NCBI RefSeq assembly: GCF_011947285.1
Contig: NZ_JAAOZT010000012.1
Location: forward strand, 1-64,000
DNA: 64,000 nucleotides
DNA from: Glaciimonas immobilis
Lineage (GTDB): Bacteria; Pseudomonadota; Gammaproteobacteria; Burkholderiales; Burkholderiaceae_D
Reading direction: 5' to 3'
Below are positions 47,842-57,548 of the stretch, piece by piece. The notes beneath the pieces are model-generated. The model saw only the letters and a program-made list of their open reading frames with translations, ran no database searches and was not told the DNA's origin. Position numbers and translations under genes: made by a program. The first letter of the stretch is position 1; each line of letters opens with the position of its first letter.

Positions 47842-49605
47842 TCAATGCTTTTCCTCCGGTTGCTCGTTCAGCGTCTCAAACAGTGCGATCTGTAGTTTTG
47901 AGTGCAGCTTTACAAAACGATGCCACAACAAAAAAGCTAGTCCAGCCGCTGCTACCAGCACAAGAATGAGCAAATTGGTGGGCGGCAAAATACGACTACT
48001 GAGAATAACGATCAATAACATGATGCCGACGATCGAAAATGCCGGGATCACCTCAGCGATGACGCGCCGGACTGCAGATGTGTGCAATCCGGCGTGCTCT
48101 GGCCGCACCGCCATTTCCGCCAGCAACATACTAAGCGCCTGTAACTTCCGATACGTCGCAATCAGGAACGGTAACGAGACCAGCAAAGCACCGCCCCAGA
48201 CTAACGCCTTCTGCACCTGTTCATCGGTGATCCACGCCGACAAATACTCACCTAACATATCGGCAAAATAACCTCCGATAATAAAGATCGCAGCGACCAT
48301 CGCCAAATTAACCGTGACCTGCAATAAAATGCGTCGAATAATTTTTGACAATGCCGCACGATCGCCTTGCGGTTGCAAACTTTCCAGCCATGTGGAATAC
48401 ATGCGGAAAACCGCAGATAACTTTACCGGCATCGACTTAGCCAGATACATAGATAAAGGATCGGCGAGTTTAATCAAATATGGCGTTAGTAGCGTCGTCA
48501 TGACAGATACTGCCACAACCGTTGGGTATAAAAAATCGCTGGTCACCTTAAGACTGACGCCAAGCGCCGCAATAATGAACGAGAACTCGCCAATTTGCGC
48601 CAGACCCATCCCCACGCGCATAGAGGTACGGCCATTGTGACCCGATAAAAAAGTCGCAATGCCGCAGCTAACCAGCTTACCCAAGACCACGGCAACAGTG
48701 ATAACCAGAATCGGCAACCAGTACTTTACCAATACCGTTGGATTAACTAACAGCCCGATGGCGACGAAAAAAATCGCGCTAAACATGTCGCGAATCGGCT
48801 CAATCAGGCGCTCGATCTGAGGCAAATGGCGAGACTCGGCCATTACGGCACCGATGATAAAGGCACCCAAAGCCACGCTGTAGTTAAGCTTCATTACCAG
48901 CAGGCAAAAGCCGAAACACAGGCCCAGCACGGTGACCAGAAAAACTTCTTTATTTTTAAATTGCGCGACATAAGCCAGTAAGCGCGGCACGATCAAAATA
49001 CCCAAAACCAGTGCCACGATCATGAACAACAGAAGACGCCCTACTGTCCCGGCCACATCGACAGCATTTACTGAACCAGTTGCGGCGATACCTGACAACA
49101 GGGCAATCATACCGATGGCAAGAATATCCTCAATAATCAGAATCCCGAAGATCAACTGCGCGAATTTTTCCTCTTTCATCTTAAGTTCAGTCAAGGCCTT
49201 GACGATGATAGTCGTAGAAGAGACCGCCAGCATAGCGCCCAGAAAAACGGCATCCATGGTCTTCCAGCCGAAAAATATTCCGATCTCGTAACCGACCCAT
49301 AACATCAAACTGATTTCTGCCAACGCCACCAAAAATGCCGTTGCACCGACCTTTCCCAGCTTTTTAAGACTGAACTCAAGCCCTAAAGAAAACAATAAAA
49401 AAATCACACCGAGCTCAGACAGAATATGAATTGTGTGCTCATCCTGGATTAACTGAAAAGGCGGCGTATAAGGCCCGATAATGACACCCGCGACAATATA
49501 GCCCAGCACCACCGGTTGTTTGAAGCGGTTGAATACAACCGTCACCACACCAGCGATCAACATGATCACTGCCAAATCCTGAATGAACAATTCCACTGCC
49601 GGCAT
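47842..49605 (-). CDS. CPA2-family cation:proton antiporter (KefB-like)
   Basis: The inner-membrane antiporter has 587 residues from the ATG at 49605. The Na/H exchanger domain (about residues 1-380) shows QPVVLGYIVAGVIIGPYTPP, ELGVIFLLFSLGLEFSLKKL, AVSSTTIIVKAL and FGILIIEDILAIGMIALLSG (motif with the acidic pair). A second hydrophobic region follows instead of a TrkA-N/KTN regulatory domain, so this is not classical KefB/KefC. AAGGAAA lies about 9 nt upstream of 49605, and the in-frame extension to 49707 is excluded. It is convergent with iclR; the next upstream gene is another antiporter. Confidence 0.88.
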   Translation of the reverse strand: MPAVELFIQDLAVIMLIAGVVTVVFNRFKQPVVLGYIVAGVIIGPYTPPFQLIQDEHTIHILSELGVIFLLFSLGLEFSLKKLGKVGATAFLVALAEISLMLWVGYEIGIFFGWKTMDAVFLGAMLAVSSTTIIVKALTELKMKEEKFAQLIFGILIIEDILAIGMIALLSGIAATGSVNAVDVAGTVGRLLLFMIVALVLGILIVPRLLAYVAQFKNKEVFLVTVLGLCFGFCLLVMKLNYSVALGAFIIGAVMAESRHLPQIERLIEPIRDMFSAIFFVAIGLLVNPTVLVKYWLPILVITVAVVLGKLVSCGIATFLSGHNGRTSMRVGMGLAQIGEFSFIIAALGVSLKVTSDFLYPTVVAVSVMTTLLTPYLIKLADPLSMYLAKSMPVKLSAVFRMYSTWLESLQPQGDRAALSKIIRRILLQVTVNLAMVAAIFIIGGYFADMLGEYLSAWITDEQVQKALVWGGALLVSLPFLIATYRKLQALSMLLAEMAVRPEHAGLHTSAVRRVIAEVIPAFSIVGIMLLIVILSSRILPPTNLLILVLVAAAGLAFLLWHRFVKLHSKLQIALFETLNEQPEEKH

Positions 49606-49920
49606 CGTTGATTTCCTTATGAGAAGGTAGAAAGTAAAATTATTGCAGAGATATTTACGATAACAATAAGCTATCGAACACTGAATGATAGTAAAACAAC
49701 CGGTCACGTTATGTGCCAGCGAATGGCCTGATTGATAGACTCGAGGGAATCACTGCAGATACGAACGCCCGGCGAAATCCGCACGCCGAGTTATTAATCG
49801 TAATTTCTTGCAATCAACTAAGCGCCACCGCATGATAACGTATTTGACTAAGGCAGCTGCCTAACGCACTTGGGGAAATATTGCTGGCGGGTTTAACGCC
49901 TGACGTAACCCTGGCTAGAA

Positions 49921-51240
49921 TTAACTTTGACGCCGTCGTCTGCGCTGGTACATTTCCATCAACGGCCTGGCAGAAATACCGTGTATCACAATTGACATGG
50001 CGACTACCGTTAACACGATGGAACTGATACGCGGTGCCAAGTCTTCCGCTTGATATCCTGGCGGAACAATCCATGTAAACTGCAGCGCAAACACCAGATA
50101 ATAAAGCGATCCAATGCCTTTAATACCAAACCAGGCCATCAATCGCCGTTGTAACGACGTGACTCTGGCGCCGGTCATTGCCACCGCCACTGACAGCGGT
50201 CGAATCACAAAGAAAAGAAGTACGCCGAGCCATGCGCCCATCATCGAAAAGCCGATATGCGACAACAGCACGCCAGTCAGTATGACCATAAAAAATTCAG
50301 CAAAATTTTCAAGTTGCTGATTAAAGTCCAGAACCGTTTCGGTCATATAGGCGGACGCTTTTGCCGGATGGGTGGCAAGCTCTTCGTTGCCTTGGCCTAA
50401 TGCGCGGTTAAGGGCTTCGCCGGGAACCCGATCCGCACTTAATTGACCGCTATTGGTGGCTTCAATACGTCGCATAGCCAGCCCCGCGGCGAACACGGCC
50501 AAAAAGCCGATGCCATGCATCAGCTCGGAAGCACCGTAGGCAAGTGCAATCAGACCGATCCCCAAAAATTCTTCCATTCCCAAGGCGATACGGAACCTGC
50601 GCCGCAAGCCGATGACTAATCGCCCCACCAGCCAACCCAGCGTCCAACCGGTGCCAAGGCCAGCGGCAATACCCCAGATTACCCGCGGCACGGTGAAAGC
50701 ATCGGCAAATGATGCGGCAGAGGGCACGCCAAGCAGAGCCAGACCCAGCATGACAAACGGAAAAGCGGTACCGTCGTTGAGCCCCCCTTCGCCAGTCAGA
50801 CTAAAACGAATCCGGTCCCGGTCTCCGATATCTTTTATCTGCACATCGGAGGCCAATACAGGATCTGTCGGTGCCAGGATCGCGCCCAGTAAAATCGCGG
50901 CACCCAATGGCAGATCGCATAAAAAGACCCCGACCAACGCGATTATCGGAATAGTGACCAGCATTGCCAGGAGGCCTAAACGTATTGGTAAGCGCCAAAT
51001 GCCGTCGCGATAGGGGACGCGCAACTTCAGCCCAACGGTAAATAACGAGAGCAACAATGCAATTTTAGTGACCGAAGTCAGCAATGCCGCGTGCTCTGCC
51101 GGGACAATGTTGATCAGCCCGCTTCCCGCTGGGCCAAACGCATAACCGATGGGCAAATAGAACATTGCAGGGCTGAACGGAAGCCGTTCAAGGAGCGACG
51201 CCATCAGCCCCATTGAGAGTAGGAGGATGCCTACGATCAA
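49921..51240 (-). CDS. CPA1-family sodium/proton antiporter (NhaP-like)
   Basis: The 439-residue membrane protein has about 12 spans. Family markers are FYLPIGYAFGPAGSGLINI, LFTVGLKLRVPYRDG, LGAILAPTDPVLASDVQI (the APTDPV motif of NhaP-type exchangers) and LTGEGGLNDGTAFPFVMLGLALLG (the GExxxNDG motif). An interruption with EATNSGQLSAD..ALNRALGQGNEEL forms a cytoplasmic loop. It lies some 315 bp upstream of the KefB-like gene on the same strand, giving two unrelated antiporters side by side. Confidence 0.9.
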   Translation of the reverse strand: MIVGILLLSMGLMASLLERLPFSPAMFYLPIGYAFGPAGSGLINIVPAEHAALLTSVTKIALLLSLFTVGLKLRVPYRDGIWRLPIRLGLLAMLVTIPIIALVGVFLCDLPLGAAILLGAILAPTDPVLASDVQIKDIGDRDRIRFSLTGEGGLNDGTAFPFVMLGLALLGVPSAASFADAFTVPRVIWGIAAGLGTGWTLGWLVGRLVIGLRRRFRIALGMEEFLGIGLIALAYGASELMHGIGFLAVFAAGLAMRRIEATNSGQLSADRVPGEALNRALGQGNEELATHPAKASAYMTETVLDFNQQLENFAEFFMVILTGVLLSHIGFSMMGAWLGVLLFFVIRPLSVAVAMTGARVTSLQRRLMAWFGIKGIGSLYYLVFALQFTWIVPPGYQAEDLAPRISSIVLTVVAMSIVIHGISARPLMEMYQRRRRRQS

Positions 51241-51277
51241 ATACCAGATAAGCGAATTATCGATCCCATTCCCCTAA

Positions 51278-51397
51278 AAGGACTTACGCAAAGTCGCCCC
51301 AGCTGCGTTGTGCTTTCCTAGTCACCAACGTGGCCCGGTACTCGCATACTGCCTTCGTCGGCACGCCTTGCTGGAACGACTTTGCGTAAGTCCTTTG
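51278..51397. repeat. Miniature inverted-repeat element with 20-bp termini
   Basis: The left end AAAGGACTTACGCAAAGTCG (51278-51297) is the exact reverse complement of CGACTTTGCGTAAGTCCTTT (51378-51397). The 80-bp interior does not code. It lies between the NhaP-like gene and an MFS gene. This structure is typical of a MITE or an intergenic REP-like element. Confidence 0.85.
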
Positions 51398-51557
51398 ATG
51401 TTTGAAAATTACCTTGCTGCGTCTTTGCCACTGCGTGGCGCGACTATCTTGGCCCCGATCCAACCATCCTAACTTTGCTGGCACGCCTTGATGGGACGAC
51501 TTTGCGTAAGTCCTTTGATGTTTGAAAATTACCTTGCTGCGTCTTTGCCACTGCGTG
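51361..51557. repeat. 77-bp direct repeat spaced by 120 bp
   Basis: The sequence at 51361-51437 recurs at 51481-51557 with only a few differences (for example GCTGGAACG versus GATGGGACG). Each copy contains the right terminus CGACTTTGCGTAAGTCCTTT of the inverted-repeat element plus about 40 bp of flank. The second copy lacks a matching left terminus, so a partial element plus flank was tandemly duplicated. Confidence 0.85.
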
Positions 51558-51672
51558 ACTCGACTATCGCATAAATACCATGTACGCGGAACTAGAACGA
51601 AGGGTAGAGTCGATTTATCAGGTGAAGTTCAGCGGGCACCAAATCGTATTTGGAAAAAGAATATTTGGATAT

Positions 51673-53079
51673 TTAGAGCGGCTTGACTGGAATATGGCCG
51701 GTCAAGGCCGATCCGGCGTCGGGAGGCAGGCGGCGTGCCAGCGGAATCGAGGCTAGCGAGAACAGGCCTATGACAATAAATGCTGGCCAGAAATCGGCGG
51801 CGACCACCGTCGCATGCCCTTGGAGTCGACTGGAAAAAATAATTACCAGGCCGCCTATTGTGACGCCAAGGCCCAATGAAATCTGCTGCACCACGCTGGA
51901 CAGGCTCGTGGCGCGGCTGACGTCCGCACTATCGAGATCTGCGTAAGCCATGGAATTAAAGCAGGTAAATTGCATCGACGGGAAAAACCCACCGAGCAAT
52001 ACGACAGCGATCATGACAATATACGGCGTAGTTGCCGTGAATAATCCGTAAGACGCCAACGCAATTGCAGCCAATAATGCGTTCCAGATTAACACTGAGC
52101 GGAAGCCAAACCGCCGCAGTACGGATGAACCTATAGCCTTCATGAATATTGCGCCAAAAGCCGAGGCGCAGGTAATGCTACCGGCGTGAAAAGCCGACAT
52201 TCCCAACCCAATCTGCAATGACAGCGGCAACAAAAATGGCGCAGCACCGAGCCCGATCCGAAATAACGAACCGGCCATCACGCTGACCCTAAAAGTTGGA
52301 ATTCGCAGCAAGCTCAAATCTAAAAGAGGAAACGGTGCCGTACGCGCATACCGGATATAAAAAATGAGAAAAAGCACGCCAATCGCACACATGCCCGCAG
52401 CCAGCTTTGCCGATATCAATTCTCCATCGATCAACGATAGCCCCAGCATCAGCAAAGTACTACCGATGGCAGACAAAACGAAACCTGCTACATCAAGCGG
52501 ATAGCGCTCTTCTACCTTAAAATTATCAATAAAACGACCGGCCAGATAAATGCCAAGAATGCTGATCGGCACGTTAATAATAAAAATCCAGCGCCAGTGA
52601 AAGTAGGTCGTTATGAATCCGCCTAATGGTGGCCCGATGACCGGACCTAATAGCGACGGTATCGTCAGATAACTGATTGCAGTCACTAAATCGGAGCGCG
52701 GCACCGAGCGAAAAATAACAATCCGTCCCACCGGCACCATCATTGCCCCACCGATTCCCTGAAGAAAGCGCGCAGCAACAAAAGCCAGCAACGAACTTGA
52801 CGCAGCGCACAATAGCGACCCGGCCATAAACACGCCAATCGCTGCACGAAAGACCGTGCGCGCGCCGAAGCGGTCTGCGACCCAGCCGCAAACGGGAATG
52901 AAGACCCCCAACCCTACGACGTAAGCGGTCAGCGCAAGCTTCAGGGTAATAGGTTGCTGTCCCAGATCGTGGGCGAGTACGGGCAAAGACGTCGTGATTA
53001 CGGTTGCATCCATGTTCTCCATGAACAAAGCGCAAGCTACGATAAGGGGAATCAGAAACGTACGGCTAACTGCAGTCAA
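51673..53079 (-). CDS. DHA2-family MFS transporter (MdtD/EmrB-like)
   Basis: A 468-residue drug:proton antiporter with about 14 spans. It has MENMDATVITTSLPVLAHDLG (DHA2 N-terminal span), GVFIPVCGWVADRFGARTVFR (motif A), ARFLQGIGGAMMVPVGRIV (motif B-like) and GPVIGPPLGGFITTYFHWRWIFIINVPISILG (motif C and following). The ending GHIPVKPL is short. Unlike the frameshifted homologue at 28.2-29.7 kb, this gene is intact. Substrate unknown. It stands alone between the repeat element and the peptidase gene. Confidence 0.9.
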   Translation of the reverse strand: MTAVSRTFLIPLIVACALFMENMDATVITTSLPVLAHDLGQQPITLKLALTAYVVGLGVFIPVCGWVADRFGARTVFRAAIGVFMAGSLLCAASSSLLAFVAARFLQGIGGAMMVPVGRIVIFRSVPRSDLVTAISYLTIPSLLGPVIGPPLGGFITTYFHWRWIFIINVPISILGIYLAGRFIDNFKVEERYPLDVAGFVLSAIGSTLLMLGLSLIDGELISAKLAAGMCAIGVLFLIFYIRYARTAPFPLLDLSLLRIPTFRVSVMAGSLFRIGLGAAPFLLPLSLQIGLGMSAFHAGSITCASAFGAIFMKAIGSSVLRRFGFRSVLIWNALLAAIALASYGLFTATTPYIVMIAVVLLGGFFPSMQFTCFNSMAYADLDSADVSRATSLSSVVQQISLGLGVTIGGLVIIFSSRLQGHATVVAADFWPAFIVIGLFSLASIPLARRLPPDAGSALTGHIPVKPL

Positions 53080-53240
53080 TGGGAGAAGTTGCTAATCAAG
53101 AATATTATTGAAGGAACAAACTACAGTTAATGACGGCATCTAGTTCTTAACAAAAAGTCTTAACAAAGAATTTTTCATTACTTGATATCAACCTGTATTG
53201 TCGTTGGCAGAAAAGTGAATTAGAACTGGGCGCATACATA

Positions 53241-53276
53241 AAAAAAGCGTTCTACCCCAAAGAAGAACGCTTTTTT
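53241..53276. terminator. Strong bidirectional intrinsic terminator
   Basis: AAAAAAGCGTTCT (53241-53253) pairs perfectly with AGAACGCTTTTTT (53264-53276) around a 10-nt loop, giving a GC core flanked by A- and T-runs on both strands. It lies 14 bp after the stop of the PbpG-like gene (minus strand) and ends that transcript. Confidence 0.9.
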
Positions 53277-53289
53277 ATGAAAAATCGGT

Positions 53290-54495
53290 TTAGCTCTGAC
53301 CCGACGCGATTTTTGCGCCAGTATTGGTAGGTAACACCGAAGTATTTTCGGCCAACCATTTTTTCATGCGGTCCGCATCGCCTTGACGAGAGTATTTTCC
53401 GCGAGAATCAAGAAACACCATCACCACGCCACGTCCGTCCACATTGGTTTGCATCACCATGCAACGTCCCGCTTCGTTAATATAACCGGTTTTTTGCAGA
53501 CCGATTTGCCATCCCGGATTTTCCACAAGATGATTGGAGGTGTTGTATTGCAATGGTCGGCCACCTGGCTCAACCAAATATTTGGAGTCGGTAGAATACT
53601 GGCGAATGATCGGATGTTGATACGCAGCGATTACCAGTTTTGCCAAATCACGTGCGCTGGCGACGTTCAAATGAGATAACCCGGTCGAATCCACATAATG
53701 TGCGCCCGTCATCCCGAGTGATTTAGCCTTGGCGTTCATCGCTACAACAAATGCGGGCAATCCGCCCGGGTAATTGCGGCCTAAGGCGGACGCTGCGCGA
53801 TTTTCTGAGCTCATCAATGCGATATGCAACATATCCGTCCGGCTTAATTGGGAACCAACCCGTAAGCGGGAACTGCTATGCTTTTCGCGATCAATATCAT
53901 CGTCGGTCACGCTCAACACTTCGTTCATGTCTTGATGCGCTTCGACTACGACCATGCTGGTCATCAGCTTGGTTAAGGAAGCGATCGGCAAAGACACTTG
54001 TGAATTTTTATCAAACAACACCTGACCGGTAGTTTGATCCAATACCAGCGCAACATTGGATTTTAGCTCCAAGGGATCGCGCGTTAAATTCAGGCCAGCG
54101 ATCTCGCCCGCAGACAAAACTGCCGGTACGATCACTGCAGGCGCGACATACGCGGTGCGCTGGAATACAACCTTGCGACGACCATGGACGTAAACAACTT
54201 TTCTTACCACACCTTCGCGCTGCTCCAGCGATGCAAGATTGTTTTGACGCGAAGACTTTTTACCGACAACGCGCTCGCGTTTACCTGGAGCGCTGGCGAT
54301 TGCGCCTTTAGTATTTTTTGCATGGCGCGAGCGGACTGCGACCGTTTTTTTTCCGGCGCCAGTTTTGCTCTTAACGGTTTTTGAAGTAGTCGCTTTGCCA
54401 GCATGTGCTTTGTTAGTATCCTCACCTGGCGCCGCAGATGCTGTCGCAACAACAAAAAATAGTGACAAAATTATAACTAGCGCAGTTTTGGCCAT
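53290..54495 (-). CDS. pbpG: D-alanyl-D-alanine endopeptidase (PbpG/PBP7-like)
   Basis: A periplasmic peptidoglycan endopeptidase, 401 residues. A signal peptide (ALVIILSLFFVVATASAAPG) is followed by a roughly 70-residue Lys/Thr/Ser-rich linker. The penicillin-binding domain has SLPIASLTKLMTSMVVVEA (SxxK), SSENRAASALGRNYPGG (SxN) and LQKTGYINEAG (KTG). The YVDSTGLSHLNVASARDLAKL run is typical of PBP7. GGAGCC precedes the ATG at 54495. The lysine-rich linker is longer than in E. coli PBP7. A strong terminator follows. Confidence 0.93.
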   Translation of the reverse strand: MAKTALVIILSLFFVVATASAAPGEDTNKAHAGKATTSKTVKSKTGAGKKTVAVRSRHAKNTKGAIASAPGKRERVVGKKSSRQNNLASLEQREGVVRKVVYVHGRRKVVFQRTAYVAPAVIVPAVLSAGEIAGLNLTRDPLELKSNVALVLDQTTGQVLFDKNSQVSLPIASLTKLMTSMVVVEAHQDMNEVLSVTDDDIDREKHSSSRLRVGSQLSRTDMLHIALMSSENRAASALGRNYPGGLPAFVVAMNAKAKSLGMTGAHYVDSTGLSHLNVASARDLAKLVIAAYQHPIIRQYSTDSKYLVEPGGRPLQYNTSNHLVENPGWQIGLQKTGYINEAGRCMVMQTNVDGRGVVMVFLDSRGKYSRQGDADRMKKWLAENTSVLPTNTGAKIASGQS

Positions 54496-54684
54496 GTTTG
54501 GCTCCTGATTCAACAAACAAATAATCTGTCAAAGTGTAGGCAAATAGAGGAAAAATCGCAAGATAATTAGGGAGTTAGCCGATATATTTAAACGATTTTC
54601 TCTAGCGCTGCGAACAACTTCGATTAAATCCTTCCACAAGTTATCAAAATAGTCACTTCCTATTACTATATTAGCCAAAAACGA

Positions 54685-55488
54685 TTATTTTTCAATCACA
54701 ATCATTACAGAATCTATCGCGAATGAATAGTCCGATTCCAAGGCAAAATAGTCGCGCACTTCGGTCGGCGCGCTATCCCACAATGACTTAATCGCCACTA
54801 CCCGGTCAGATGGCGTGCGCATTCTGGCAATCCAGCTGTCGAATTGCAGAGGAAGTTTCCAGCCTTTATCGCTGACCATAGTCAAACCGGCATTTGTCGC
54901 CAACGCATGCCACGCAGTGAGGCTGCGATTGCGCACATGTGATGCATCGCGCAACAGTTCGATTGACTGTAAATAAGTGTCCGCGAGTATATCTTCCGGT
55001 GACGCGGTATCAATCACGATACATTTGCCGCCGGGCTTTAAAACACGCGCCATCTCCTTTAATGCCTGCGGCAAGTTTTTCCAGTGATGTGCGCTGTAGC
55101 GCGTGCATACCAGATCAAAAGTCGCGTCGGCAAACGGCAGCTGGTCCGCGCTACCCTGCTGCACCTCCAGATTTGTGAGGCCACGCTCCTTGGCGGCGCC
55201 GTCAACGACGCACAGCATTTCGTCTGACAAGTCGTAAGCAATTACTTTGGCGACATGCGGTGCCAGCGCAAAACTGACATGTCCGCCGCCGCAACCTACA
55301 TCAAGGGCGACAGCAGCATGGAATTTTTTGGCATAGTCGGCGATATCCTGTAAATCCGCGCCTTCGGCATGGACACTACTGGTTAAATACGCCGCAGCAG
55401 TGCTACCAAATTGTTCGGTCACGACCTGGTTATGGTTACGTGGCGTCGGTATCGCTGCGGGCGTACCGTTAATGTCAGCTTTTGTCAT
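54685..55488 (-). CDS. Class I SAM-dependent methyltransferase
   Basis: The 267-residue UbiE/Methyltransf_11-type enzyme has motif I VALDVGCGGGHVSFAL, the acidic post-I residue in IAYDLSDEM, FADATFDLVCTRYSAHHWKN and RVLKPGGKCIVIDTASPE. The substrate cannot be read from sequence; similar proteins act on small molecules. It is divergent from an XRE-type regulator across a 200-bp gap, so regulation by that protein is plausible. Cytosolic. Confidence 0.86.
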   Translation of the reverse strand: MTKADINGTPAAIPTPRNHNQVVTEQFGSTAAAYLTSSVHAEGADLQDIADYAKKFHAAVALDVGCGGGHVSFALAPHVAKVIAYDLSDEMLCVVDGAAKERGLTNLEVQQGSADQLPFADATFDLVCTRYSAHHWKNLPQALKEMARVLKPGGKCIVIDTASPEDILADTYLQSIELLRDASHVRNRSLTAWHALATNAGLTMVSDKGWKLPLQFDSWIARMRTPSDRVVAIKSLWDSAPTEVRDYFALESDYSFAIDSVMIVIEK

Positions 55489-55688
55489 TTGCTCGTCCTG
55501 TGAAAAGTAACTGGGTTAACCTTTAGAGAGTTTAGCGGTTATTTATCCTGTTACAAGATGGGTACTTATACTATTATAATTACCAATAGGTTGATATCTT
55601 TTAAGCCTGCTCGCCATCTGGCCCACCTATGCAATTTAATGGATGGATGAAAAGCCGGGCTGAAAAGTCTCACTATAGGAAAAGTTGA

Positions 55689-56471
55689 ATGGATGAATTA
55701 AGTAAGCGCAAAGCGTTAGGTGACTTTATCAAAAGCCAACGCTCGCAGATCGCTCCCATGCAACTAGCCATCGGCACGACCACGCGCCGTCGTACCCCCG
55801 GCTTGCGGCGAGAAGAAGTCGCGCAGTTGTGCGATATCAGCGTGACCTGGTACACCTGGATTGAACAAGGCCGGACGGTGTCGGTGTCGCCGCAAGCATT
55901 GGCACGGATTGCGGACGCGTTACGCTTGCCTGCGGCTAAGCGTAGCTACCTGTTTAAACTCTCCGGAAAAGAAGATCCTCAATTGCCGGGCATCGTAGAC
56001 GACCAGATTCCTACGGATGTCATTGCGCTCTTACGCAAAATAAAAAGCCCCGCTTATTTATTGGATCGCTACTGGGACGTCGTAGCCTGGAATCGGTCTG
56101 CGCAGACATTATTTAGCGGCTGGCTCGATCAAAAATCTCAATCGAAAAATATATTGCTTTACACTTTTTGCGAACCGGCAGCGCTGACGTTTATTAGCGA
56201 TTGGGAATTGCGGGCACCGCGTTTGGTAGCAGAATTTAGAGCGGATTGCGGGATGCGGCTCGATGAACCCAAAATTATGGCACTGGTAGAACGTATGTGC
56301 GCAGGGAGCAGCGCTTTTAAGCGTGCATGGAATATTCAGGATGTCACCGAGAAGGAAGGCGGCGAGCGGCGCTTCAACCATCCAACTTTGGGTACACTTA
56401 GTTATCAGCAAGTGAATTTGCGCGTCGCTAACCGGCCAGAACTGAAGCTGGTGGTTTTGTTGCAGGGATAG
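55689..56471 (+). CDS. XRE-family regulator with MmyB-like ligand-binding domain
   Basis: The 260-residue protein starts with a helix-turn-helix in the characteristic arrangement RRRTPGLRREEVAQLCDISVTWYTWIEQGRTVSVSPQALARIADALRLP. A C-terminal MmyB/PAS-like domain follows (about residues 100-255) with YLLDRYWDVVAWNRSAQTLFSGW. Relatives sense small ligands, possibly fatty acids, and often regulate a divergent neighbour. Here the divergent neighbour is the methyltransferase gene. Confidence 0.9.
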   Translation: MDELSKRKALGDFIKSQRSQIAPMQLAIGTTTRRRTPGLRREEVAQLCDISVTWYTWIEQGRTVSVSPQALARIADALRLPAAKRSYLFKLSGKEDPQLPGIVDDQIPTDVIALLRKIKSPAYLLDRYWDVVAWNRSAQTLFSGWLDQKSQSKNILLYTFCEPAALTFISDWELRAPRLVAEFRADCGMRLDEPKIMALVERMCAGSSAFKRAWNIQDVTEKEGGERRFNHPTLGTLSYQQVNLRVANRPELKLVVLLQG

Positions 56472-56513
56472 AGCGGTAGCCAAAAAAAGCGATAAATTAC
56501 CGCCGAGGCAGCA

Positions 56514-56542
56514 CACTTCGGATGGCAGACTAATCCGAAGTG
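56514..56542. other. Perfect 10-bp hairpin between convergent genes
   Basis: CACTTCGGAT (56514-56523) and ATCCGAAGTG (56533-56542) form an uninterrupted stem with a 9-nt loop between the ends of the XRE regulator (plus) and the EamA transporter (minus). No T-run follows on either strand, so it is at best a weak or factor-dependent transcript end. Confidence 0.5.
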
Positions 56543-56565
56543 ATAATGGCGCTCACTTTTTGCGG

Positions 56566-57537
56566 TTATTTCCTGACGACAAAAATAACCCCCGCAATCG
56601 CCACCAGCATGCCAATTATTCCCAGTAAATTAAACGCCTCACCAAACATCAGCCAAGCCATCACAGCCGTGGTTGGAGGAGTCAGGTACAACAAACTGGT
56701 AACACTGGTTGCCGCACTTTTTCGAATCAAAGTAAAAAGTAAAAAGATAGCGCCTATCGATAATGCCAAGATAGACCACAATAAAGCGCCAATAAAATGC
56801 GGCGTCCATTGCACGGTCGAGAGTGTCGGCGAAAGATGCTCGTAAATAATCGCAAAGGGCAGAATGACGACGAAGGAAGCACTAAATTGAATGATGGTGC
56901 CGGTCCGCAAATCAAAATGCGGACAATGATGTTTCTGATAGAGCGTTCCCAACGTAATGGAGATAAGCGCCATTGCAGAAAGTCCGATACTGGCCCACGA
57001 CAATCCCACCAAATTTATTTTGGCCACGACCACTAAAGCCACTCCACCCAAACCGAGTATTAAACCGATCCATTGGCGCGGACTGACCGACTCGCCTATC
57101 CATCGTGCCGCGACCGCCGTCAAGATCGGCTGCATGCCAACGATCAACGCAGACAGCCCCGCGGGCATGCCCAACTTGATCGCGCACCACACCCCCGCCA
57201 GGTAACCGGCTTGCAGCAGCACCCCCGCAACCGCTATGTGGCGGATATGTCCGACCGGCCAAGGCGCTTTCAGCAAAATTACCAGTGGCACCAGGATGAT
57301 TAACACGCCTGAAAACCGCATGAGTAAAAAGGTCAGCGGCGGCGCGTAAGGCAGTCCAAATTTAGCAACAATGAAACCTGTGCTCCACAGCAGGACAAAT
57401 AACATCGGCATCGCCAAAAGCAAGCCCGAAAGCAATGCAGACAGCGGGAGCGACGACCGGCCCGTCCCGCGCGTACCGACCGCTTTTAATTCGGCCGCTG
57501 CGGGCAGCGATGATGAGGAGGTTTTAACTGAACGCAT
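56566..57537 (-). CDS. EamA/DMT-family transporter
   Basis: The 323-residue inner-membrane protein has ten predicted spans in two EamA repeats: LWSTGFIVAKFGLPYAPPLTFLLMRFSGVLII and the second from about residue 180 (ASIGLSAMALISITLGTLYQKH) ending PPTTAVMAWLMFGEAFNLLGIIGMLVAIAGVIFVV. Such proteins export amino acids or other metabolites; substrate unknown. It follows the deacetylase-like gene by 11 bp, so the two are almost certainly co-transcribed. Confidence 0.9.
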   Translation of the reverse strand: MRSVKTSSSSLPAAAELKAVGTRGTGRSSLPLSALLSGLLLAMPMLFVLLWSTGFIVAKFGLPYAPPLTFLLMRFSGVLIILVPLVILLKAPWPVGHIRHIAVAGVLLQAGYLAGVWCAIKLGMPAGLSALIVGMQPILTAVAARWIGESVSPRQWIGLILGLGGVALVVVAKINLVGLSWASIGLSAMALISITLGTLYQKHHCPHFDLRTGTIIQFSASFVVILPFAIIYEHLSPTLSTVQWTPHFIGALLWSILALSIGAIFLLFTLIRKSAATSVTSLLYLTPPTTAVMAWLMFGEAFNLLGIIGMLVAIAGVIFVVRK

Positions 57538-57548
57538 AAAAAGTTATT

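Noticed and set aside
51284-51484. 66-codon frame in the inverted-repeat element
   Set aside because: It lies entirely in repeat DNA; the inverted termini and tandem duplication explain the open stretch.
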